Shown here: positions 28,175 to 37,616 of the stretch, one piece after another
Position numbering within the stretch: the stretch's first letter is position 1
How the letters are laid out: each line of letters opens with the position of its first letter
Origin: Pseudomonas triticifolii
Lineage (GTDB): Bacteria > Pseudomonadota > Gammaproteobacteria > Pseudomonadales > Pseudomonadaceae
Direction of reading: 5' to 3'
Assembly (NCBI RefSeq): GCF_014358015.1
Contig: NZ_JACONV010000001.1
Location: 186,001 to 250,000 of the forward strand
Length of the DNA stretch: 64,000 bases
Made by a program: the position numbers and the translations under genes
Notes under the pieces: generated by a model
What the model was told of the DNA's origin: nothing
Database searches by the model: none
The model's input: only the letters and a program-made list of their open reading frames with translations

Positions 28175-29125
28175 ATGAACATCATTGGCCTTGATGCCTT
28201 GATTTTTGGTGTCGACGACATTCAAGCCTGTACCCATTGCCTGCGGGACTACGGCTTGCTACCCGTGGACGTTGACAGCAAGGGCGGTCGCTTTGAAGCT
28301 CTTGATGGGACTGCGGTGATTATCCGGCGTGCGGACGATCCCGATCTGCCTGCGGCCATTGGGCCTGCACCCTCGATTCGTGAAACCATTTATGGCGTTG
28401 CCAGCGTGACTGACCTTGAGGCCATCGCTGATGAATTAGGTCGTGATCGCTTCGTGGCACGCGGCGTCAATGGTTCGGTGCACAGTATTGACGATATGGG
28501 TTTTGCCATTGGATTTCAGGTCAGTGTGCGGCGCCCCTATAGTGCTCCGGCCGACCTGACCAATGCGCCGGGTCATGCCCCTCAACGCCCGGTCAATCAG
28601 CCCGGCATCACCCCCGATATGCAGGCGCTGCCACGTACCCTGTCTCATGTGGTGTATTTCGTACCGGATGCCGCGAAGGCCGAAGCTTTTTACAAGCGTT
28701 TGGGTTTCGCGACCACTGACGCCTTTGTTGGCGCAGGTCCATTCATGCGTCCGGCCGGTTCCGATGACCACCATTGCCTGTTCATGATCCAGACACCACC
28801 ACACATGAAGGGCTGCGAGCACTTCACCTTTCATATGGGCAGCGGCACCGAAGTACTGCTCGCCGGTCGACGCTTTGAGCAGCAGGGCTGGACCAGCTTC
28901 TGGGGGCCAGGCCGGCACCTCTTTGGCTCGAACTGGTTCTGGTATTTCAACAGCCCACTGGGTTGTCACATCGAGTACGACGCCGACATGGACACGCTCG
29001 ATGACACCTGGGCCGCGCGACAAGCTCCGTTGTCGGCTGACAATTCGCAGTTATTTCTTTTCACGTCCCGCGAGAAGTGGGCGCCGGTCGGCGGCCCGCC
29101 CCCCAAAGCACCCGTTACAGCCTGA
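28175..29125 (+). CDS. VOC-superfamily protein, probable extradiol-type dioxygenase
   Basis: A 316-residue protein with two vicinal-oxygen-chelate modules, the size and layout of type I extradiol ring-cleavage dioxygenases. The C-terminal module offers a metal triad: His158 (LSHVVYF), His216 or His220 (CEHFTFH) and Glu267 (GCHIEYD). The N-terminal module (1-120) lacks these residues, as in real two-domain extradiol enzymes. Such enzymes cleave catecholic rings with Fe(II) and O2. The ATG at 28,175 is chosen for its GGAG ribosome site. Its stop overlaps the start of the Rieske ferredoxin gene, so the two are made together. A glyoxalase-like isomerase is a less likely alternative. Confidence 0.75.
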   Translation: MNIIGLDALIFGVDDIQACTHCLRDYGLLPVDVDSKGGRFEALDGTAVIIRRADDPDLPAAIGPAPSIRETIYGVASVTDLEAIADELGRDRFVARGVNGSVHSIDDMGFAIGFQVSVRRPYSAPADLTNAPGHAPQRPVNQPGITPDMQALPRTLSHVVYFVPDAAKAEAFYKRLGFATTDAFVGAGPFMRPAGSDDHHCLFMIQTPPHMKGCEHFTFHMGSGTEVLLAGRRFEQQGWTSFWGPGRHLFGSNWFWYFNSPLGCHIEYDADMDTLDDTWAARQAPLSADNSQLFLFTSREKWAPVGGPPPKAPVTA

Positions 29126-29469
29126 TGGACGGCGTTGCGTTGTGTCGCGTGGACACCTTGGTCGAGGGGCAATCCTATGGTTTCGACCCGTTACACGAGG
29201 GACGTGACAGGGTGTTTGCACTGCGTTATCGGGGCCGCGTGCGGGTTTATCTCAACAGTTGCCCGCATCTTCATGTGGCCTTGCAGTACCGCAAGGATCG
29301 CTACCTCAGCGCGGACGGTGAACGAATTTTGTGTTACGCCCACGGCGCGCAGTTTTTGCCCGACAGCGGGGAGTGCGTCTATGGGCCGTGCCTGGGGCAA
29401 ACGTTGACCTCGCTGGTAGTGAGCGAACAAGACGGCTGGCTGCTGCTGGCTACCGAACAATTGGCCTGA
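29125..29469 (+). CDS. Rieske-type [2Fe-2S] ferredoxin
   Basis: A 114-residue single-domain Rieske protein with the two cluster-ligand motifs C46-x-H48 (CPHLH) and C70-x2-H73 (CYAHGAQF). It carries electrons in ring-oxygenase systems or may keep the neighbouring dioxygenase iron reduced. The start overlaps the stop of the dioxygenase gene (TGATG), which couples their translation. No reductase or oxygenase alpha subunit is present nearby, so the electron donor must come from elsewhere. Confidence 0.87.
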   Translation: MDGVALCRVDTLVEGQSYGFDPLHEGRDRVFALRYRGRVRVYLNSCPHLHVALQYRKDRYLSADGERILCYAHGAQFLPDSGECVYGPCLGQTLTSLVVSEQDGWLLLATEQLA

Positions 29470-29685
29470 CGCGTCCGGCGATCGAGGTATCGCGGCAGAC
29501 GATAGATCGCATCCTGGGACTCGATTGGTCAAATTTCTGGTTTGACGAGAAGCTGTTTTTTAACCAGTGCGCACAGCTTTATGCGCAACGGTTCAAGTGC
29601 GTCGCAGACGAGATGAAAGCGCCTTCCCGATCAAGGAAACGGCGTGATGAAACTAGAAAAATAAAAACAACAGCGAGGTTTCACC

Positions 29686-31356
29686 ATGGCACTTATCCCT
29701 GCAGCCGTGTTGCGCGGCGAGCATCCTCCCTTTGCCCTGAGCCTGGCGGCGTTGATGCTTGGCATGCTGGGCTCTACCGCCAACGCGTTCGAGCTCGATT
29801 CCGGCAATCCTGATCTACGCATGCGTTGGGACAACACACTCAAATACAGCTCTGCCTGGCGAGTTGAAGGCCAGTCCGACAAGTTGACCCAGGGCCAGAC
29901 CTCTCTGAACCTGGACGACGGTGATCGCAATTTCGGCAAAGGGCTTATCTCCAGCCGACTGGACCTGCTTTCGGAGTTCGATATCACCTACCAGAACGTC
30001 GGCGCACGCGTCAGCGGCGCGGCCTGGTATGACGATGTTTATAACAAGCAGACCGACAATACCGCGCCGGATCGCATCAACAGCCTGTCGGGTGATCATT
30101 TCGACGGCGATACCAGAGACTTGCACGGGCGCAAGGCCGAGTTGCTGGACGCCTTCATCTTTGGCAAGACCGAGATCGCTGGCAGAGCAGTTTCCGGGCG
30201 CGTTGGCCAATACGCCATGCAGTGGGGTGAAAGCCTGTTCTATGGCGCCAACGGTATCGCTGGCGGCATGGCGCCTATCGATGTGGTCAAGAGCCTGTCG
30301 GTACCCAATACGCAGTTCAAAGAGTTGATTCGCCCGGTCAAGCAGATGTCCGGACAGTTTCAACTGACACCCGAAGTTTCCCTGGGCGCTTACTACCAGT
30401 TCGAGTGGGAGGCCAACCGTCTGCCGGCATCCGGTAGCTATTTTTCGACCGACGATTATTTCGGCGACGGTAACCAGCGCCTGTATGTGGGCGCGCCGGT
30501 GATGCCCGGTGGCGAACCCCTGGCGTTTTATCACGGCCAGGACAAGGACGCGAAGAACTCAGGGCAGGGCGGTCTGCAACTGCGGATTCGTAGCGAGACT
30601 GTGGACTGGGGCCTGTATGCCATTCGCTTCCACGATAAATCCCCGCAGCTCAACGTGCGTCCGGATTTTGCCAATGTCAATCCGGTCACCGGCAATGCGG
30701 GTGAGTATTACTGGGTCTATCCCGAAGGGATTGAGGCGGTGGGCGGCAGCTTTTCCCTGACCCAAGGCAACTACAACATCGCCGGTGAAATCTCCACGCG
30801 GTGGCACCAACCACTGGCGTCCACGACCCAGCGTGCGTTGCTGCCAGGCGAAGGCGTGAACAATGAGAATGATCCGCTCTACGCCACCGGGCATACCTTG
30901 CACGCCAACCTGTCGTGGCTGGCAAGCCTTGAGCCTTCGCTAGTCGCCCAGGAAGCCAGTTTCATGGGCGAGGTTGCCTGGAACCGTACCCTCAGCGTCA
31001 CTCGCAGCCCGGATGCCGTCGACCCCAACGCCACCCGCGATGCCTGGAGCATGCGCACGGTGTATGAGCCGATGTATCGGCAAGCCTTTTCCGGCATGGA
31101 TATCAGCGTTCCCATGGGGGCCAGCTACACCCATGGCAACTCGTCGGCTCTGGGCTCGGGGTTCGGCGTCAACAATGGCGGCGACCTCAACATCGGTATC
31201 AAGGGCAATTACCTCAATGCCTGGAATCTGGGCCTGACTTACACCCATTACTACGGGCCTGAGAGCACCTTCCTCGACGCCAACAGCAACTACACCTACG
31301 GGCAAACCATGAAAGATCGCGATTTCGTGTCTTTTTCCGTCAGCCGGACTTTTTAA
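29686..31356 (+). CDS. DUF1302-family outer-membrane protein
   Basis: A 556-residue secreted beta-rich protein with a signal peptide (hydrophobic stretch about 16-33, cleavage near ANA-F). It ends in an aromatic residue after SFSVSRTF, the usual signal for outer-membrane barrel insertion. DUF1302 proteins regularly travel with DUF1329, YCF48 and RND genes in loci for degrading hydrophobic compounds and are thought to be part of a transport path across the envelope. A gap of 216 bases precedes it, enough for its own promoter; DUF1329 follows 15 bases later. Confidence 0.9.
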   Translation: MALIPAAVLRGEHPPFALSLAALMLGMLGSTANAFELDSGNPDLRMRWDNTLKYSSAWRVEGQSDKLTQGQTSLNLDDGDRNFGKGLISSRLDLLSEFDITYQNVGARVSGAAWYDDVYNKQTDNTAPDRINSLSGDHFDGDTRDLHGRKAELLDAFIFGKTEIAGRAVSGRVGQYAMQWGESLFYGANGIAGGMAPIDVVKSLSVPNTQFKELIRPVKQMSGQFQLTPEVSLGAYYQFEWEANRLPASGSYFSTDDYFGDGNQRLYVGAPVMPGGEPLAFYHGQDKDAKNSGQGGLQLRIRSETVDWGLYAIRFHDKSPQLNVRPDFANVNPVTGNAGEYYWVYPEGIEAVGGSFSLTQGNYNIAGEISTRWHQPLASTTQRALLPGEGVNNENDPLYATGHTLHANLSWLASLEPSLVAQEASFMGEVAWNRTLSVTRSPDAVDPNATRDAWSMRTVYEPMYRQAFSGMDISVPMGASYTHGNSSALGSGFGVNNGGDLNIGIKGNYLNAWNLGLTYTHYYGPESTFLDANSNYTYGQTMKDRDFVSFSVSRTF

Positions 31357-31371
31357 GGCAGGGACCATCCT

Positions 31372-32739
31372 ATGAATACGTTAAAGCGAGTCGCGTCACT
31401 GCTGACGCTCGTTGCCTCTTCGCTGTTGCTTGCCCACTCCGCTTTTGGCGCGGTTTCGCCTGAGGAAGCGGCGAAGCTTAAGACCACGCTGACGCCCTTG
31501 GGCGCGGAACGCGCGGGCAATGCCAGTGGCACGATTCCGGCCTGGGACGGTGGCTACACCAAGGTTGATCCGAGCTACAAGGATGGCGGCAAACGCAGCG
31601 ACCCTTTCGCCAACGAAAAGCCCCTTTACACGATCACCGCGCAAAACATGGGGCAGTACGCGAACCAGCTGTCCGAGGGGGTCAAGGCGATGCTGAAAAA
31701 GTATCCGGACACCTATCACCTGGACGTCTACCCGACCCACCGCACAGCCGCCGCGCCGCAAACGGTGTACGACGCTACCTTCAAAAATGCCACCCAGGCC
31801 AGGCTGGTCGACAGCAGCGGCGGGCCTGAGCCGCAGAATGCAGAGGGCGGGATTCCGTTCCCGATCCCCCAGAGCGGCACCGAAGCGATGTGGAACCATT
31901 TGACCCGTTGGCGCGCGGCGTCCTGGCATGCCAGTTTTTTCCAGTACCTGATCACGGCGGACGGCAAGCCTGTATTGACCAATGACTCACGGGCGGACTA
32001 CCAGATGCCATGGTATTTGCCCAAGGGTGTCAACAACGATGGCGTGTTCTGGACAACCCGCATGGTCAACGATGGGCCGCCGCTACGTGCGGGTGAAGGC
32101 ATTGTGGGGCGTGAAAATACTGATGCCGATAAATCCGCGATCTGGACCTACTTGCCTGGCCAGCGTCGAGTTCGCCGTCTGCCCAACGGCTGCTGCGACA
32201 CCCCGACACCGGCCAGTGCCGGGGTCATGAGCTTCGATGAGCTGTATGTGTTCAACGGACGTACCGACCGTTTTGACTGGAAGTTGGTGGGCAAGAAAGA
32301 ACTGTATATCCCCTACAACTCAAACAAAGTCTTCACCGCCAAGGCTCCCACCGACCTGCTCGGTCAACATCACCTAAATCCGGATTCGATCCGTTGGGAG
32401 CTGCACCGCGTCTGGGTCGTGGAAGCAACGCTGGCCCCCGGAAAACGTCACGTGATGTCCAAAAGCACTTACTACCTGGATGAGGATACCTGGAGTGCGG
32501 TCCTGGCCGAGCGATATGACGGTCAGGGCCAACTGGCAAAAATGCTCTGGACCACTCCTGTGGTGCTGCCTGACCTGCCAGGTGTCGTGACCGTCACGAA
32601 TGGCTTTTACGACTTGATTTCCGGGGCTTGGTTTACCGGCGACATCTTTGCCGGCAAAAACGAGCAGTACCGGATCATGCCGGCCTACAAGGACTCGGTG
32701 TTCACCGGTGATGCAATGGCCGGTGAAGGCGTTCGCTGA
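31372..32739 (+). CDS. DUF1329-family periplasmic or lipoprotein-like protein
   Basis: A 455-residue exported protein with signal peptide (MNTLKRVASLLTLVASSLLL, cleaved near AFG-A). DUF1329 proteins have a LolA/LolB-like fold predicted to carry hydrophobic molecules and accompany DUF1302 almost always. Conserved-looking blocks are SGTIPAWDGGY, AMWNHLTRW, GQRRVRRLP and HRVWVVEATL. It sits between DUF1302 (15 bases upstream) and the YCF48-like gene. Confidence 0.9.
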   Translation: MNTLKRVASLLTLVASSLLLAHSAFGAVSPEEAAKLKTTLTPLGAERAGNASGTIPAWDGGYTKVDPSYKDGGKRSDPFANEKPLYTITAQNMGQYANQLSEGVKAMLKKYPDTYHLDVYPTHRTAAAPQTVYDATFKNATQARLVDSSGGPEPQNAEGGIPFPIPQSGTEAMWNHLTRWRAASWHASFFQYLITADGKPVLTNDSRADYQMPWYLPKGVNNDGVFWTTRMVNDGPPLRAGEGIVGRENTDADKSAIWTYLPGQRRVRRLPNGCCDTPTPASAGVMSFDELYVFNGRTDRFDWKLVGKKELYIPYNSNKVFTAKAPTDLLGQHHLNPDSIRWELHRVWVVEATLAPGKRHVMSKSTYYLDEDTWSAVLAERYDGQGQLAKMLWTTPVVLPDLPGVVTVTNGFYDLISGAWFTGDIFAGKNEQYRIMPAYKDSVFTGDAMAGEGVR

Positions 32740-32790
32740 TAGCACGACGCGTCCACTCGCGTGGACGCTTCAGACACGAGGAGAGGGTCG

Positions 32791-33921
32791 ATGATCCTTC
32801 GGTTTACTAATAAGCCCGAGCTGGCACGCGGGTTACTGTGCGGGCTGCTGGCCTGGATGCTGGCGCTGAACAGTGAGGCCGCTGCGCTGCCCGACGTGTT
32901 GGTCCAGCCCAGCAGCCTGACGCCCCAGGCCGAGCGTGCGGTGCTGCTGGGCGTTACCCGGGCCGGCTCGCGCCTGGTGGCGGTGGGCGAGCGGGGCGTG
33001 GCGTTGCTCTCGGATGACAACGGCCACAGCTGGCGCCAGATACAGGTCCCGGTCAGCAGCTCCCTCACGGCGGTGCAATTTGTCGATGACCACAACGGCT
33101 GGGCCATCGGCCACTCCGGTGTCGTACTGCATTCCTCGGACGGGGGGCAGCGCTGGAACCTGCAGCTTGATGGACGGCGGGCGGCGCAGTTGGAGCTGGA
33201 TGCGGCGCAACGGTCGGCGAACGAGACGTCCGGCGACCCGGCGCAACGACTGAGCGTGGCGCAGCGGCTGGTGGCCGACGGCGCCGACAAACCGTTCCTC
33301 GCGTTGAGCTTCAGCGATGCTCGGCACGGCGTCATTGTGGGCGCCTATGGCCTGGCGATGCGCACCGATGACGGCGGTGAGCACTGGTCCTCATTGATGG
33401 ATCGCATTCCCAACGCCCAAGGCTTGCACCTTTATGCGTTGGCGCGTTCCGGCCAGACGTTGTACGTGGCTGGCGAACAAGGGTTGCTGCTGCGTTCGCT
33501 GGATAACGGGGAGCATTTCACGCGCCTCGCCAGCCCCTACGAAGGCAGCTATTTCAGCCTGGCCGTCCAACCCGATGGTGCGTTGCTCGTAGGGGGGCTG
33601 CGCGGCAAGGCCTTTCGTTCACGCGACCAGGGCGAAACCTTCGAAGCATTGACCAACCCTGCACCGATTTCCCTTGGTTCGGCGACTCATATGGGGACGC
33701 AGACGATATGGGTCAACCAGGCTGGCGAACTGCTGCGTGTGGAAGATGACAGCCTGGCGCTGCAGCCCATGGTGACGCGCGCCGGCCCGCCGTTGAGCGC
33801 TGTAGTAGATGCCCCCGACGGCACGCTGATTGGTGCAGGGTTTGCGGGCGTTTCGCGTTTGTCTTTGCCTGCCGTGAGCCCTTCGCCGATCCAATCCGCA
33901 CACGCCGCACTGGAGCAATAG
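32791..33921 (+). CDS. YCF48-like beta-propeller protein
   Basis: A 376-residue exported protein with an N-terminal membrane or signal segment (ARGLLCGLLAWMLALNSEAAA). The body is made of repeated blades of the type GERGVALLSDDNGHSW, YGLAMRTDDGGEHW and GLLLRSLDNGEHF, typical of the YCF48/photosystem II assembly-factor family. In DUF1302-type loci it is the probable periplasmic adaptor of the RND pump that follows. The start at 32,791 has a GGAG ribosome site. Its stop directly precedes the RND start codon. Confidence 0.87.
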   Translation: MILRFTNKPELARGLLCGLLAWMLALNSEAAALPDVLVQPSSLTPQAERAVLLGVTRAGSRLVAVGERGVALLSDDNGHSWRQIQVPVSSSLTAVQFVDDHNGWAIGHSGVVLHSSDGGQRWNLQLDGRRAAQLELDAAQRSANETSGDPAQRLSVAQRLVADGADKPFLALSFSDARHGVIVGAYGLAMRTDDGGEHWSSLMDRIPNAQGLHLYALARSGQTLYVAGEQGLLLRSLDNGEHFTRLASPYEGSYFSLAVQPDGALLVGGLRGKAFRSRDQGETFEALTNPAPISLGSATHMGTQTIWVNQAGELLRVEDDSLALQPMVTRAGPPLSAVVDAPDGTLIGAGFAGVSRLSLPAVSPSPIQSAHAALEQ

Positions 33922-36414
33922 ATGAACGTCAAGACGCCTCATCTGGATCAATCCCTCGTCACGCGCCTGGTCGATTTCGATCAGCGTTCCGGCTCGCTGC
34001 TTGAGCGGGCATTGTTCAACCATCGGCGTCTGGTCCTGCTGATTTGTCTGTTGATTACTGCCGTACTGAGTTGGCAGACAACCCGCCTGGAACTCAATGC
34101 CAGCTTCGAAAAAATGATCCCGGTGGATCATCCTTACATCGTCAACTACCTGGAAAATCGTAAACAGTTGTCCGGCCTTGGCAATGCCGTGCGTATCGCC
34201 GTTGAGAACAAGACCGGCACCATCTACGACGCGCACTACATGGCGCAATTGCAAAAGCTCAACGACCAGGTGTACCTGTTGCCAGGCGTCGACCGGGCGT
34301 ACATGAAGTCGCTGTGGACACCGGCGACGCGATGGGTTGGGGTGACCGAGGACGGATTAGAGGGCGGGCCGGTCGTGCCCGATGGCTACAACGGCGAAGA
34401 CGCCAGCCTGGCCGCGCTCAAGCGCAATGTGGAGCGTTCCAATGAGCTCGGCCAACTGGTCGCGTTCGACCAACGTTCGAGCATTATCTACGTGCCCTTG
34501 CTGGCAATCACTGCCGACGGTAAACCGCTGGATTACGCGCGCCTGTCGCAGCAACTGGAGCAACTGCGGCAAAAGTACCAGAGCGACGCGCTGAGTATTC
34601 ACATTACTGGTTTCGCCAAGGTAATGGGTGACCTGATCGAGGGGCTCAGGCAGATCCTGGTGTTCTTTGCCGCAGCGCTGATCATCACTACCGTAGTGCT
34701 TTACTGGTTTACCCGGTGCCTGCGCAGTACGTTATTGGTGGTGTGCTGTTCGTTGGTCGCGGTGATCTGGCAACTGGGACTGTTGCCGGTGCTCGGTTAC
34801 AAACTCGATCCGTATTCGGTGCTGGTGCCGTTCCTCGTATTCGCCATCGGCATGAGCCACGGCGCGCAGAAAATGAACGGGATTATGCAAGACATCGGCC
34901 GTGGTGTGCACAAGCAGATCGCTGCGCGCTATACCTTTCGCCGTCTGTTCCTGGCCGGCCTGACGGCGTTGTTGTGCGACGCCGTGGGCTTTGCCGTGCT
35001 GATGCTCATCAAAATCCAGGTGATTCAGGACCTGGCCATGATCGCCAGTATCGGTGTGGCGGTACTGATTTTTACCAACCTTATTTTGCTGCCGATCCTG
35101 CTGTCGTTTATCGGTGTCAGCCAGGCCGCAGCGTTGCGCAGCCTGAAGAGCGAGCAAGTGGCGCAAGCCGGTGGTGAAAAGCATGTGGTGTGGCGCTTCC
35201 TGGATCTGTTTACTCAACGCAAATGGGCCACAGTCGGGCTTGTCGTGGCGGCGGCATTAGCCATCGGTGGCTACAGGGTCAGTGAGCACCTGAAAATCGG
35301 CGACCTAGACCCCGGTGCGCCTGAGCTACGTGCCGACTCACGCTACAACCGGGATAACGCGTTCATGACGGGGCACTATGGCGCGAGCAGCGATGTGTTC
35401 GCGATCATGGTCAAGACACCAGTCGGTGCCTGCTCTGCCTACGATACGTTGCGTCGTGTCGATGATCTGGATTGGCAACTGCGGGGACTTGAAGGCGTCG
35501 ATTCGACCAACTCGCTGGCCTTGCTTAACCGACGGGTGCTGGTTGGCCTGAGTGAGGGCAACCCCAAGTGGTATGAACTGCTGAACAACCAGGCCACCTT
35601 GAACATGGTGACGGCGGGGGCGCCACGGGGTTTATACAACGAAGACTGCAGCCTGCTGACCTTGTATGCCTACCTGTCCGATCACAAGGCCGACACCCTG
35701 AACCGGGTGGTCGATACCGTGGAACGCTTCGCCCGCGACAACGACAGCGCTCAAGCCCGGTTCCTGCTCGCGGCCGGCAATGCCGGCATTGAAGCGGCCA
35801 CCAATATTGTCGTCAAACAGGCCAGTCGCGAGATGCTCTGGTGGGTTTACGGCGCGGTCATTCTTTTGTGCCTGGCCACCTTTCGCTCTTGGCGCGCCGT
35901 GCTGTGTGCGGTGTTGCCACTGATGCTCACCTCAGTGCTGTGCGAAGCCTTGATGGTAGCCCTGGGTATTGGCGTGAAGGTGGCCACATTGCCCGTGATT
36001 GCGCTGGGCGTGGGCATTGGCGTGGATTACGCGCTGTACATCATGAGTATCGTACTGGCGCGCCTGCACCGTGGTGAAAGCTTGTCCCAGGCGTATTACC
36101 ACGCGCTGTTGTTCACCGGAAAAGTCGTGATGTTAACCGGCGTTACCCTGGCCATCGGTGTCGGCACCTGGGTGTTGTCTCCCGTCAAGTTCCAGGCGGA
36201 CATGGGGATTCTGCTGGCGTTCATGTTCGTCTTGAACATGGCTGGCGCGCTGATCCTGTTACCGGCGTTGGCTTACTTCCTGTTGCCTGCCAAGCGCGTT
36301 GCAGGCATGCAACAACCGACCGTGCCTCTCCCCGACGTCGATCTGGCGCTCCAGACTTCTACGGCGCCCCGCGTGCTCTCAAACAACTATAAAGAGGTGG
36401 TCAATGAACGCTGA
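33922..36414 (+). CDS. RND-superfamily (MMPL) transporter
   Basis: An 830-residue inner-membrane transporter of the MMPL/HAE3 type: an N-terminal helix (about residues 35-55), a large periplasmic domain, a five-helix bundle (about 235-400), then the same again in the second half. The protein lacks the long AcrB loops, so it belongs to the hydrophobe or lipid group rather than the drug-efflux group. It forms one unit with DUF1302, DUF1329 and the YCF48-like protein, probably moving hydrophobic substrate across the envelope. Its end overlaps the MFS gene by 11 bases. Confidence 0.9.
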   Translation: MNVKTPHLDQSLVTRLVDFDQRSGSLLERALFNHRRLVLLICLLITAVLSWQTTRLELNASFEKMIPVDHPYIVNYLENRKQLSGLGNAVRIAVENKTGTIYDAHYMAQLQKLNDQVYLLPGVDRAYMKSLWTPATRWVGVTEDGLEGGPVVPDGYNGEDASLAALKRNVERSNELGQLVAFDQRSSIIYVPLLAITADGKPLDYARLSQQLEQLRQKYQSDALSIHITGFAKVMGDLIEGLRQILVFFAAALIITTVVLYWFTRCLRSTLLVVCCSLVAVIWQLGLLPVLGYKLDPYSVLVPFLVFAIGMSHGAQKMNGIMQDIGRGVHKQIAARYTFRRLFLAGLTALLCDAVGFAVLMLIKIQVIQDLAMIASIGVAVLIFTNLILLPILLSFIGVSQAAALRSLKSEQVAQAGGEKHVVWRFLDLFTQRKWATVGLVVAAALAIGGYRVSEHLKIGDLDPGAPELRADSRYNRDNAFMTGHYGASSDVFAIMVKTPVGACSAYDTLRRVDDLDWQLRGLEGVDSTNSLALLNRRVLVGLSEGNPKWYELLNNQATLNMVTAGAPRGLYNEDCSLLTLYAYLSDHKADTLNRVVDTVERFARDNDSAQARFLLAAGNAGIEAATNIVVKQASREMLWWVYGAVILLCLATFRSWRAVLCAVLPLMLTSVLCEALMVALGIGVKVATLPVIALGVGIGVDYALYIMSIVLARLHRGESLSQAYYHALLFTGKVVMLTGVTLAIGVGTWVLSPVKFQADMGILLAFMFVLNMAGALILLPALAYFLLPAKRVAGMQQPTVPLPDVDLALQTSTAPRVLSNNYKEVVNER

Positions 36415-37591
36415 ACGCAGCGCAGGTCTTGCGCAAACCTTATTGCTGCTAGCGGGCAGTTGCCTACCGGTGCTGGGTGCCGTTTTATTGGCTCCCGTGC
36501 TGCCGAGCATGCAGGCGCATTTTACTGATACGCCAGGTGCCGCTGTACTGGTGATCATTGCCCTGACGCTTCCGGCCCTGATGATCGCGCTGCTGGCCCC
36601 GGTAGCCGGGATCCTTGCCGACCGGCTGGGGCGCAGGCCGCTGCTGTTGGGGGCGATGGTGCTCTATAGCGTGTGCGGGCTGTTGCCGATCTGGCTGGAG
36701 TCACTGCCGGCGATCGTCGCCAGTCGGGCCGGCATCGGCCTGGCGGAAGCCGCCATCATGACATGTTGTACCGCCTTGATGGGCGACTACTACATCGGTG
36801 CGCGACGTGAGCGCCTGTTCGCCCTGCAGATGGTTGCGACGTCACTCTCGGCCACCGTTTTTATTGCGTTGGGCGGTGTGCTGGGTGAGCACGGCTGGCG
36901 CGCGCCGTTCGGCCTGTACGCCGTCGGGCTGTTGATGCTGCCACTGATGGCTTACTGGCTATGGGAGCCGCAGACGGCCACTGCGACGGTACAGGGCACA
37001 CGGCCGGTCACCCACGTGTTTCCCTGGGGCAAGCTGGCCCCGGCGTACTTTCTGGCGGCGATGGCCGGTATCAGCCTGTTCGTGGTGCCGGTGCAAAGCA
37101 GCCATCTACTTAACCTGCTGCATATCGACTCGCCGCAACAGATCGGCATGACCATGGGGGCCAATCAGCTCGGTGTGTTGTTGGGCTCCCTTGCATTCCC
37201 GTTGCTGGCGCGCTGGCGTCCTCAGTACCTGTTGGCATTGGCCTTCATTTTGGCTGGCTGCGGAGGCTGGTTGATGGCTGTCGCCTCCACGCATATGCAG
37301 TTGGTTATTGCCGTGACGATCAACGGCCTGGGCGTGGGCCTGATGATCCCGACTCTGCTCACCTGGATCATGAACCAAGTGACCTTCAGTCAGCGTGGGC
37401 ACGCGGCAGGTGGTTTCACCTCAGCGTTTTTCGCTGGCGAGTTCGCCAGCCCTTTAATAGTGCTGGCCATAGTCGGTGGGGCCAAGGTTGAGCTGACGAC
37501 GGCGTTGCTGCTATTGGCCAGCGTGCAGGCCCTGGTTGCTCTGGCGTGTATGGCGGCGGGCTTCACAGCACGGCGAACCCTGAATAATTGA
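36404..37591 (+). CDS. Major facilitator superfamily transporter
   Basis: A 395-residue carrier with 12 hydrophobic segments and the MFS loop motif GILADRLGRRPLL between helices 2 and 3. The start at 36,404 overlaps the end of the RND gene and has GAGG ribosome site upstream. Aromatic-acid or general drug carriers are the closest families; substrate not inferable. Its neighbours suggest import of the catabolic substrate or export of an intermediate. Confidence 0.88.
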   Translation: MNAERSAGLAQTLLLLAGSCLPVLGAVLLAPVLPSMQAHFTDTPGAAVLVIIALTLPALMIALLAPVAGILADRLGRRPLLLGAMVLYSVCGLLPIWLESLPAIVASRAGIGLAEAAIMTCCTALMGDYYIGARRERLFALQMVATSLSATVFIALGGVLGEHGWRAPFGLYAVGLLMLPLMAYWLWEPQTATATVQGTRPVTHVFPWGKLAPAYFLAAMAGISLFVVPVQSSHLLNLLHIDSPQQIGMTMGANQLGVLLGSLAFPLLARWRPQYLLALAFILAGCGGWLMAVASTHMQLVIAVTINGLGVGLMIPTLLTWIMNQVTFSQRGHAAGGFTSAFFAGEFASPLIVLAIVGGAKVELTTALLLLASVQALVALACMAAGFTARRTLNN

Positions 37592-37616
37592 CCTTTGACT
37601 GATGGAGTCTGAAACG

